64,000 bases of DNA from VXOI01 sp965261945 (GTDB lineage Bacteria; Chloroflexota; Dehalococcoidia; Lucifugimonadales; UBA3495). The position numbers and the translations under genes are program-made. The DNA is taken from contig CBDHEF010000002.1 in assembly GCA_965261945.1 (NCBI GenBank), positions 744,001 through 808,000 of the forward strand, read 5' to 3'. The notes below the pieces were generated by a model. The model did not search any database, was not told the origin of the DNA, and saw only the letters and a program-made list of their open reading frames with translations. This document shows, one piece after another, positions 1 through 6,826 of this stretch (positions within the stretch are counted from its first letter, which is position 1; each line of letters opens with the position of its first letter).

Positions 1-724
1 TGACCGGAGCCGATTGGCCTGGTTGGGGCGAAGAGGAACGAATATTTCCGGCGACGGCCGGAGCAAATGCTTCTCCTCCGCTCGGCACAAAGTCGCCGGC
101 TCCGTCCGAGGCCACGCCCCCGCCGTCTGAGACCACCAGGTAAGTGCCGTCTCCCCTGTGAGTCAGGAGGTGAGCGTCGCGAGCCGAGTCCAGCAACATC
201 CGCTCGGCCTGCTGTACCCTGGAGTGTTCGACATGAAACTCCCTTTCCAGCACGTTGCGCAGCGTCTGGCTGTCGGGCAGGCGCTGCCGCCGGTAACGGT
301 CGGCGACGGCCTGGAACAGCGGTATGGACAGGAAAGACTGGCGGTAGCCACGCTGAGCGTCTTCGTTGCTGGTCGGCTTGAAAATGGCCTTAGCCACGGG
401 GGTGGTAGCCAATGTTTCGCCCTGTTTACTGATCAGTTGGAACTGGCGGGCCGCCAGGCTCTTGAGTCGAAAACCACTGCTCTTCACCGACAGGCCCAAG
501 TTTACCGCCAGCGTTTCCTCAGTCAGCGTTCCCCCGCCGCTCTCCTCCACCCGGCGGGCAATGTCCAGCGCGGTGGTGAAACCGTAGGCGGGAAAGAGAT
601 AAACTGATCGCTGCCGCGCTTTGCGGGTGGGGGCGATACTGGTTTGGGTATCTGAACCCGATGCCTGTCCCGATGCACCGTTGCGTAGACTGCCGTTATC
701 AAAGATTGATTGATCAGTAGACAT
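1..724 (-). CDS. Hypothetical protein, possible winged-helix DNA-binding N-terminus (C-terminus off window)
   Basis: The minus-strand frame is open from an ATG at 724 to the left edge, giving at least 241 residues, so the C-terminus is missing. Residues 1-35 are a polar, probably disordered tail. Residues about 40-100 (FPAYGFTTALDIARRVEE, then LTEETLAVNLGLSVKSSGF) read like a helix-turn-helix or winged-helix unit. A basic region follows (RYRRQRLPDSQTLRN) and then a Gly/Ser/Ala-rich linker. Codon use is coherent and the plus-strand frames across it look like shadows. A plausible promoter lies just upstream. I do not recognise the family; a DNA-binding role is inference from the helical pattern only. 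Confidence 0.6.
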   Translation of the reverse strand, partial: MSTDQSIFDNGSLRNGASGQASGSDTQTSIAPTRKARQRSVYLFPAYGFTTALDIARRVEESGGGTLTEETLAVNLGLSVKSSGFRLKSLAARQFQLISKQGETLATTPVAKAIFKPTSNEDAQRGYRQSFLSIPLFQAVADRYRRQRLPDSQTLRNVLEREFHVEHSRVQQAERMLLDSARDAHLLTHRGDGTYLVVSDGGGVASDGAGDFVPSGGEAFAPAVAGNIRSSSPQPGQSAPV

Positions 725-764
725 CCGCTTACCCAGATAAACATTTGATTATGTCATTTAGGCG

Positions 765-794
765 AATATAGCACAGTGTTTATGTAACATTCAA
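765..794 (-). promoter_or_regulatory. Candidate sigma70 promoter for the leftmost gene
   Basis: On the minus strand TTGAAT (789-794) and TATATT (765-770) are separated by 18 bases and lie about 40 bases before the ATG at 724. The surrounding DNA is locally AT-rich. No strong Shine-Dalgarno follows; GGTAAG near 728-734 is the best match. Confidence 0.4.
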
Positions 795-901
795 GGTTGA
801 AACCAGAGGAATTCCAGAAACGACAAAGCCGGTGTCAGCCGTATGTCTTGGCTGCATGGCCCTATTTCGTCAGAAAACATCTCGCCGTCCCTGCAATTAA
901 A

Positions 902-936
902 CGCCGAAGCCCTCTGAAAATCAGAGGGCTTCGGCG
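902..936 (-). terminator. Strong intrinsic hairpin downstream of leuD
   Basis: A perfect 16-bp stem (902-917 with 921-936) closes a 3-base loop. It lies 28 bases past the leuD stop. Read on the minus strand it is followed by GTTTAATT, a weak T-tract. It probably ends the leuCD transcript. Confidence 0.7.
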
Positions 937-963
937 CCCATCGGATTCTCGGAGTGCCTGGAA

Positions 964-1557
964 CTAGGAGCTGCGGCTGGATTCGAAGGCGGCAATCTTG
1001 TCTTCCAGTTGCAGGGTCAGCCCAATGTCGTCCAGTCCGTTCAGCAGGTTGTGACGGCGATCAGAGTCCACCTCAAAGGGAATCGAGATTTCCTCGTCGT
1101 CGTCCCAGACTCGCTGTCCTTCCAAGTCCACAGTCAGGTTGACGCCCGGGTGGGACGTGGCCTTTTCCATGATGGTGCGAACGTCTTCTTCCGACATCCT
1201 GAGTGGCAGGACGCCGTTCTTGAAACAATTGTTGTAGAAGATGTCGGCGAAGCTGGGAGCGATAATGCAGCGGATTCCGTAATCACGCAGTGCCCACGGC
1301 GCGTGTTCGCGGGACGAACCGCATCCGAAATTGTGGCCCGCCACCAGCACCCTGGCGTTCCGGTAGGCTGGCTGGTTCAGTACGAACTCCTCCTTGTGGC
1401 TGCCATCTTCATTGAACCGCCAAGCGAAGAACAGGCAGTCCTCGAAGCCGCTGCGCTCAATGCGCTTCAGAAAAACAGCCGGGATAATCTGGTCGGTATC
1501 GATGTTCACCCGGTCCAAGGGGGCCACCACGCCGGTAACTTTGACGAAAGGGTCCAT
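964..1557 (-). CDS. leuD: 3-isopropylmalate dehydratase small subunit
   Basis: LeuD pairs with LeuC to isomerise 2-isopropylmalate to 3-isopropylmalate in cytosolic leucine synthesis. The 197-residue protein has the family N-terminus (GVVAPLDRVNIDTDQIIPAVFLKR) and the swivel-domain signature GHNFGCGSSREHAPWAL, which positions substrate against the LeuC iron-sulfur cluster. Length is normal for the small subunit. I chose the ATG at 1557 rather than 1563, because GAGAGG then sits 6 bases upstream and the protein starts MDPFVKVTG as in relatives. It follows leuC in the same direction, but about 320 bases with a decayed gene lie between them. Confidence 0.96.
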   Translation of the reverse strand: MDPFVKVTGVVAPLDRVNIDTDQIIPAVFLKRIERSGFEDCLFFAWRFNEDGSHKEEFVLNQPAYRNARVLVAGHNFGCGSSREHAPWALRDYGIRCIIAPSFADIFYNNCFKNGVLPLRMSEEDVRTIMEKATSHPGVNLTVDLEGQRVWDDDEEISIPFEVDSDRRHNLLNGLDDIGLTLQLEDKIAAFESSRSS

Positions 1558-1656
1558 AAACATCCTCTCGGTTCCCGAAATTTTGGTTACCAGATTTCTT
1601 GAAGATTTAGTTGAAAGCCGGGAAGCATATCTTCTCTGGAGGCCGTTGCAGGGTTT

Positions 1657-1809
1657 TCAGGGTCTTAACTGCCCTGCCCGGTAAACATACACCCGCCGCT
1701 GAAACAGGTCTATCAGCCACCCCAGCCGGGCGCGGTTCGCCACGTATTCATCCGTCTTGGCCTGAACCATCGCCAAGCTGCCGGAAGGCGAGCGAAGCTT
1801 AAACACCAC
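1657..1809 (-). pseudogene. Uma2-family endonuclease remnant (C-terminal fragment)
   Basis: The frame encodes about 50 residues with the C-terminal signature of Uma2 (DUF820) PD-(D/E)XK-fold proteins: LRSPSGSLAMVQAKTDEY, then ARLGWLIDLFQRRVYVYRAGQ. Only the last third of the roughly 190-residue domain is present; upstream the frame runs straight into the 3' end of leuC with no homologous sequence. It appears to be the tail of a gene that lost its front by deletion, left between leuC and leuD. Uma2 genes are often multicopy in Chloroflexota and cyanobacteria, so a full-length relative elsewhere in the genome is likely. Confidence 0.7.
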
Positions 1810-1879
1810 GGTTGTGTCTTTCCGGGTAATTTCGCCACCTTTAAGACGGGACAGTTCCCTGGCACGATTTGCGGTATGC

Positions 1880-3280
1880 CTACAAATCCCGGACGTCAAC
1901 GAAGTGGCCGGCGATGGCGGCGGCAGCGGCCATGGCTGGGCTGACCAGGTGAGTGCGGCCGCCCTTGCCCTGCCGTCCCTCGAAGTTGCGGTTGGAAGTC
2001 GCGGCGCAACGCTGCCCCGGCGACAGGATGTCGGGGTTCATGCCCAGGCACATGGAGCATCCGGCCACCCGCCAGTCCAGCCCGGCTTCGGTGAAAATCC
2101 GGTCCAGGCCCTCTTCTTCGGCTTCCCGCTTGATCTTGGCGGAGCCGGGCACCACCATGGCGTACACGTCGGGATGCACCTTGCGCCCCTGCACCACCTC
2201 GGCGGCGGCCCGCAGGTCTTCCAGCCGGGCGTTGGTGCAGGCGCCGACGAAGATGCGGTCAACCTTGATATCCTGAATCGGCGTTCCCGGCTGCAGGTCC
2301 ATGTATTGCAGAGCCCGGGTGGCGGCTTCCCGCTGTGCAGCCTCCTCAAAGGAAGCCGGGTCGGGCACGCTCCCGCTGATGGGCGCCACCATGCCGGGGT
2401 TGGTCCCCCAGGTAACGTAAGGCTCCATCGCGCCTGCGTCGAAAATCTCGGTTTTGTCAAAAATAGCGCCGGCGTCGGTGGGCAGTAGCTTCCAACGCTC
2501 CACGGCGGCGTCGAAGTCGGCGCCCTGCGGCGCGAACTGGCGGCCTCGCACGTACTCGAAAGTGGTCTCGTCCGGCGAAATCATGCCGGCCCGCGCTCCC
2601 GCCTCGATGCTCATGTTGCAGACGGTCATGCGCCCGTCCATGGAGAGAGACCGGATGGCCTCGCCGGTGTACTCGATAACGTGTCCAGTACCGCCGTTGA
2701 CCCCTATGCGCCCGATGATGCCGAGGATGATGTCCTTGCCGCTTACGCCGGGCGGCAGCATCCCGTCAACGCGGACTTCCATCGTCCGGGGCTTGAACTG
2801 CCGTAGCGTCTGCGTGGCGAGCACATGCTCCACCTCGGAGGTGCCGATGCCAACGGCCAAGGCGCCCAGCGCCCCGTGGGTGGAGGTGTGGCTGTCGCCG
2901 CAGACCACAGTCTTGCCCGGCTGGGTGTATCCCAGGTCGGGGCCGATGATGTGGACGATGCCCTGCATCGGGCTGAAACGGTCGTAAAGCGTCACCCCGA
3001 ACTCTTCGCAGTTGCGGGTGAGGGCGTCAAGCTGCGCCTTGGAAATCTCATCGGTCACCGGCAGCGACAGGTCCCAAGTGGGGGTGTTGTGGTCGGCGGT
3101 AGCCACGGTCAGGTCGGTGCGGCGGACGGGGCGGCCCGCCATGCGCAACCCGTCAAAGGCCTGCGGGGAGGTCACCTCGTGGACCAGGTGCAGGTCAATG
3201 TAAATAACGGAAGGCTCGCCCTGCTCCTCGTGAACTACATGGGTGTCCCAAATCTTCTCGAACATCGTCTTCGGGGGCAT
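1880..3280 (-). CDS. leuC: 3-isopropylmalate dehydratase large subunit
   Basis: LeuC is the iron-sulfur subunit of isopropylmalate isomerase and acts with LeuD. The 466-residue aconitase-type protein shows GDSHTSTHGALGALAVGIGTSEVEHVLATQ-type sequence in the first third, and the cluster-cysteine motifs VGACTNARLEDLRAAA and AGCSMCLGMNPD in the last third, with GRQGKGGRTHLVSPAMAAAAAI at the end. I start at the ATG at 3280 (MPPKTMFEKIWDTHVV): an AGGAGA box lies just upstream and upstream residues do not match the family. A candidate -10 hexamer lies at 3342-3347. The stop is followed almost at once by the Uma2 relic. Confidence 0.97.
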   Translation of the reverse strand: MPPKTMFEKIWDTHVVHEEQGEPSVIYIDLHLVHEVTSPQAFDGLRMAGRPVRRTDLTVATADHNTPTWDLSLPVTDEISKAQLDALTRNCEEFGVTLYDRFSPMQGIVHIIGPDLGYTQPGKTVVCGDSHTSTHGALGALAVGIGTSEVEHVLATQTLRQFKPRTMEVRVDGMLPPGVSGKDIILGIIGRIGVNGGTGHVIEYTGEAIRSLSMDGRMTVCNMSIEAGARAGMISPDETTFEYVRGRQFAPQGADFDAAVERWKLLPTDAGAIFDKTEIFDAGAMEPYVTWGTNPGMVAPISGSVPDPASFEEAAQREAATRALQYMDLQPGTPIQDIKVDRIFVGACTNARLEDLRAAAEVVQGRKVHPDVYAMVVPGSAKIKREAEEEGLDRIFTEAGLDWRVAGCSMCLGMNPDILSPGQRCAATSNRNFEGRQGKGGRTHLVSPAMAAAAAIAGHFVDVRDL

Positions 3281-3341
3281 CTGATTCTCTCCTGCAATGC
3301 ACACGCCTGAGCGCGGATGGGACGAGCGTAAACCGTCCCGG

Positions 3342-3347
3342 ATTATA
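3342..3347 (-). promoter_or_regulatory. Candidate -10 element (TATAAT) before leuC
   Basis: Minus-strand TATAAT lies 62 bases upstream of the leuC ATG. No convincing -35 hexamer is at 16-18 bases. A short inverted repeat (GGGACG/CGTCCC, about 3319-3339) lies in the 5' leader. I see no leucine attenuator or T-box features. Confidence 0.3.
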
Positions 3348-3544
3348 TCATTCGGTTGAACAGTAAGCTCGGTTTTGCTAAAACTCCCAGGACGATTGCA
3401 AAGTAACGGCACCTATCAGGCCTCGCTCATGGTGGGATTGCCGCCCGATTCATCTTGAGCTTGTCGAAAGACGCCCGTTCAACCAGCGGGTGGTTAGGCA
3501 AGCTCACCATGAGCGGGTTGAAACTGACGGTGCAATGGTCCTGG

Positions 3545-3820
3545 CTACCTGACGAGGAAGCGGGCGGGGAGGACGGCGGACAGCTCGACGGGTTGTTTGG
3601 GGGGTAGGAGTCTGTTGACGATTTCGTCGGCGCCGGGGAAGTCGCCGTAGCGCCGGCAGTCCTAGAGGTATATGTGGAGGTCTGTGAAGGTGTGGATGCG
3701 GAAGCCGGCCTTGACGATCTTCCGGACGCAGAGCAGGGAGCTGGGCTTGGGTTGCTTGTTGGCGGCGGCGATGTCCCACAAATTGACGAATTTGTTGGCG
3801 ACGGGTTGTTGCCATTGCAT
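3545..3820 (-). pseudogene. Small ORF of unknown function interrupted by an amber codon
   Basis: The minus-strand frame from the ATG at 3820 encodes 91 codons broken by a TAG at codon 53 (3662-3664). Both halves look protein-like: KFVNLWDIAAANKQPKPSSL before the stop and YGDFPGADEIVNRLLPPKQP after it. Continuity across a single stop suggests a recently inactivated small gene rather than chance. I do not recognise the family. The region 3281-4099 otherwise holds only short repeats: copies of dispersed TTCGACA/GCTCA and CGCTTTCGCGG motifs near 3454-3475 and 3885-3915. Confidence 0.4.
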
Positions 3821-3950
3821 CGGGGTGATTGCGGGGTGATTGCACAGTCAGGAAGCCCGTCCCAATAGCAGAGCGATGGTCGCTGGGTTCCCGCTTTCGC
3901 GGAAATGACGGGGGTTTTCCTGCGGTTGGGTGAAATTCGATATAGTTCCC

Positions 3951-3990
3951 CATATAAACCTCCCCTGCCTATATAAACTTCCCCTGCCGA
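3951..3990. repeat. Tandem repeat of a TATAAAC(C/T)TCCCCTGCC unit
   Basis: Two adjacent copies of an approximately 19-base unit differ at one internal base. They lie about 110 bases upstream of the M1 aminopeptidase in an otherwise gene-free stretch. The TATAAAC cores could act as -10-like elements but no matching -35 is evident. Confidence 0.5.
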
Positions 3991-4099
3991 CTTTGCAATT
4001 GTCCTGTAGGCTTGAGACCGTCCCGCAACCCGCGCAGTAATACGTGGTAAAATTGTTTCTGGCGCATAGTCCGTTACTTTCCATTGGGGGATTTGCCTC

Positions 4100-6688
4100 A
4101 TGCCTACCGCCAAAGCCGTCGTGCTGCCCAGCAATGTCAAGCCCAGCAAATACCGCCTGACGCTTCAGCCCGATCTGGGGACTTTTACCTTCACGGGCGA
4201 GCAGACCACGGATATTGAAATCGTCGTGCCTACCGCCCGCATATCGCTGAACGCCGCTGAACTGGAAATCGGCGGGGCCGTCCTGCGACGCAATGGCGCG
4301 TCCATCCCGGTTAGCTCCATATCGCTGGACGCCGACACCGAGACGGCCACGCTGGACTTCGGGGAGACGCTGTCTCCGGGCCCCGCTCAACTGGATATGC
4401 AGTTCACCGGCATCCTGAACGACCGGCTGGTGGGGTTCTACCGCTCCGAGTACCAGGATGCTGAGGGGCAGACTCGCCATCTGGCAACGACCCAGTTTGA
4501 GGCCACCGACGCCCGCCGCGCCTTCCCCTGCTGGGATGAGCCGGCGCAGAAGGCTGTCTTTGACGTTACCCTGGTCTTTGCCGACGGTTTTCAGGCAGTG
4601 TCCAATACGCCAATCGTGGAAGACACCAGGCCATCTCCAGGGCTGAGGTCTGTTCGGTTTGCCGAGACGCCGATTATGTCCACTTACCTGCTGGCCTTCG
4701 TGATCGGCGACCTGGTGTCGGTGGAGGCGGACGCCGCCGACGGCACGAAGGTGGGCGTCTGGACCACCCGAGGCAAGGAGAATCAGGCCGGATTCGCTCT
4801 CGATACATCGGTCAAGCTGCTGGGTTACTTCAACGAGTACTTCAGCATCCCCTACCCGCTGCCAAAGCTGGACCACATCGCCATCCCCGATTTCGCCGCC
4901 GGCGCTATGGAGAACTGGGGCTGCGTTACTTACCGCGAAACCGCCCTGTTGGTTGACCCGGAGAATTCCTCCGCAGGCACCCGGCAGCGCGTCGCCGAGG
5001 TGGTGGCCCACGAAATGGCCCATATGTGGTTCGGCGACCTGGTCACCATGGAGTGGTGGGACGACCTCTGGCTCAACGAGAGCTTCGCCTCTTGGATGGG
5101 CACCAAAGCGGTGGACTGGCTCTTCCCCGATTGGGAGATGTGGACGCAGTTCGTCAACATGGACACCAACCGCGCCCTCAGCCTCGACGGGCTTAAGAAT
5201 TCCCATCCCATTGAGCAGGAAGTCAAGAACCCTGCCGAGGTCAGCCAGCTCTTCGACGCCATCAGCTACAGCAAAGGTGGCTCCGTCCTTCGAATGCTTG
5301 AGCACTTCCTGGGCCCCGAGGTTTTTCGAGGCGGGTTGTATCGCTACCTCAAGGGCCATGAATATGGAAACGCCCGCACCCAGGACCTGTGGGCGGCTTT
5401 GGAAGAAGAGTCCGGTATGCCGGTGACCGGCATCATGGACTCTTGGGTCAAGCAGATGGGCTACCCGGTGCTGGAAGTGAAGGCGGATCGCGGGATTGAC
5501 AGCGTGCAGATCTCCCTGTCGCAGGAGAGGTTCGTCTACGACAGGCTGCTGGGAGATGAGGATCCCAACCCCGAAGTCTGGCGGGTTCCCGTAACCGTCA
5601 GCGCGCCCGGGGCGGCCGCGGTGTCCACGGTGATGGAAAGCAAGGAAGCCCTGCTAACGCTCCCCGCAGCGCACCCCGCCGAGGACTGGTACAAAGTCAA
5701 CGCCGGCCAGACTGGCTTCTACCGGGTCAACTACGCCGGCGAGGACTGGAAGCGTCTGGCCCCGGCCGTCGGCGCCCGGGAGTTGCCCGCCACCGACCGC
5801 CTGGGCATTCAGAACGATGCCTACGCCCTTTCCCGCGCCGGTCTACTCCCGATAACGCAGTTTCTTGAACTGGCTGGTTCCTACTCCGGCGAGACCGATG
5901 CCTCGGTGTGGAGTGACCTGGCGTCCAATCTGCGCGATATTGAGCAGCTCATCGCCGGGGAGCCGGTGCATCCGGCCTACCAGGGCTTTGGCCGGGAGCT
6001 TTTCGGCCCTGCCGCCCGCCGGGCCGGGTGGACGCCCCGCCCTGAAGACGGGCATCTGGATTCGTTGCTGCGCTCCACCGTCCTGGGACAGTCCGGCAGC
6101 TACAACGATGAGGAAACGCTGGCACAGGCCGGCGACCTGTTCCGCCAGTATCTCGAAAATCCGGACGCGGTGCATCCCGACCTGCGCGGGGTGGTGTTCA
6201 GCCTCGCTGCGCAGGCCGGGAACCGCACGACCTACGACCAGCTCTGGGAACTGGAGGAGCGCACCAGCCTTCAAGAGGAGAAAATCCGGTTGCTTCTGGC
6301 GATGTCCCGCTTCCAGGATGTGGGACTGCTCAACGAAACACTGGAGCGGGCGCTTTCGCCGCGGGTTCGCTCGCAGGACACGATCACAGTCGTCGGTGGC
6401 GTGGCCGCCAACCCGAGGGGCCGACAACCTGCCTGGGAGTTCGTCAAGAACAACTGGGCCGAGTTCGACCGGCGCTACGGCGGCGGCGGGTTTGGCCTGA
6501 TGCGCCTGGTATCCATCTGCAGCAGCTTCACCACCGACGAGCAGCGCGCCGACGTGGAGAATTTCTTCGCCGAACACCCTGCCCCCGCCGCCGAGCGCAC
6601 CATCCGGCAGGCGCTGGAGCGCGTCCGCCTCAACATCCGCTGGCTGGAGAATAACCGCCCGGCCTTGAACGGCTGGTTCGGAGTTTAG
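4100..6688 (+). CDS. M1-family zinc aminopeptidase
   Basis: This cytosolic-type metallopeptidase removes N-terminal residues from peptides. The 862-residue protein has the M1 order: N-terminal beta domain, catalytic domain with the substrate-binding GAMENWG (about residue 269), and the zinc site HEMAH (304-308) with the second glutamate in WLNESFA (about 327). An ERAP1/PepN-like helical C-terminal domain runs from about 540 to the end (VNAGQTGFYRVNY starts it). No signal peptide is visible at the MPTAKAVVLPSNVKPSKY start; a GGGGG stretch precedes the ATG. Length matches tricorn-interacting-factor/PepN-like members. It appears monocistronic, 138 bases before metH. Confidence 0.95.
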   Translation: MPTAKAVVLPSNVKPSKYRLTLQPDLGTFTFTGEQTTDIEIVVPTARISLNAAELEIGGAVLRRNGASIPVSSISLDADTETATLDFGETLSPGPAQLDMQFTGILNDRLVGFYRSEYQDAEGQTRHLATTQFEATDARRAFPCWDEPAQKAVFDVTLVFADGFQAVSNTPIVEDTRPSPGLRSVRFAETPIMSTYLLAFVIGDLVSVEADAADGTKVGVWTTRGKENQAGFALDTSVKLLGYFNEYFSIPYPLPKLDHIAIPDFAAGAMENWGCVTYRETALLVDPENSSAGTRQRVAEVVAHEMAHMWFGDLVTMEWWDDLWLNESFASWMGTKAVDWLFPDWEMWTQFVNMDTNRALSLDGLKNSHPIEQEVKNPAEVSQLFDAISYSKGGSVLRMLEHFLGPEVFRGGLYRYLKGHEYGNARTQDLWAALEEESGMPVTGIMDSWVKQMGYPVLEVKADRGIDSVQISLSQERFVYDRLLGDEDPNPEVWRVPVTVSAPGAAAVSTVMESKEALLTLPAAHPAEDWYKVNAGQTGFYRVNYAGEDWKRLAPAVGARELPATDRLGIQNDAYALSRAGLLPITQFLELAGSYSGETDASVWSDLASNLRDIEQLIAGEPVHPAYQGFGRELFGPAARRAGWTPRPEDGHLDSLLRSTVLGQSGSYNDEETLAQAGDLFRQYLENPDAVHPDLRGVVFSLAAQAGNRTTYDQLWELEERTSLQEEKIRLLLAMSRFQDVGLLNETLERALSPRVRSQDTITVVGGVAANPRGRQPAWEFVKNNWAEFDRRYGGGGFGLMRLVSICSSFTTDEQRADVENFFAEHPAPAAERTIRQALERVRLNIRWLENNRPALNGWFGV

Positions 6689-6746
6689 GCGGTGTAGGCG
6701 AGCGATCCCTGGTTAGGATCCCTGGTTGAATTTACACAATGTTTAA

Positions 6747-6809
6747 GCTCAACAACCGGAGGTGAGGAAGTGTTGGCATGAGGCTCTTGTTGAGCCGGGA
6801 TACTTCCCG
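6747..6809 (+). promoter_or_regulatory. Structured metH leader: two predicted hairpins
   Basis: A perfect 9-bp stem (GCTCAACAA 6747-6755 with TTGTTGAGC 6787-6795) encloses a GGAGGTGAGG ribosome-binding stretch and the ATG at 6778. A second 5-bp hairpin with a 4-base loop follows (6796-6800 with 6805-6809), ending 17 bases before metH. The arrangement could control access to the leader ORF's ribosome-binding site. I compared it by eye with SAM-I, SAM-IV, SAH and cobalamin riboswitch cores and saw no match. Confidence 0.4.
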
Positions 6810-6816
6810 ACAGTGA
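6778..6816 (+). CDS. Candidate 12-residue leader peptide upstream of metH
   Basis: The ATG at 6778 is preceded by a strong ribosome-binding stretch (GGAGGTGAGG, 6758-6767) and opens the frame MRLLLSRDTSRQ, ending at TGA 6814-6816, 10 bases before the metH ATG. metH itself has only GACTGACTTTTT before its start, with no Shine-Dalgarno, so translation may depend on coupling from this ORF. Function is inferred from layout; no stretch of regulatory codons such as Met is present. Confidence 0.35.
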   Translation: MRLLLSRDTSRQ

Positions 6817-6826
6817 CTGACTTTTT

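Noticed and set aside
3848..5359. A 503-codon open frame antisense to the M1 aminopeptidase
   Set aside because: The opposite strand carries clear M1 motifs; the antisense product has no family features and shows the composition of a GC-rich shadow frame.
6689..6826. Known riboswitch (SAM or cobalamin) upstream of metH
   Set aside because: By eye no core of SAM-I/IV, SAH or the cobalamin B12-box is present; the region is also too short for a cobalamin riboswitch. A covariance-model search would settle it.
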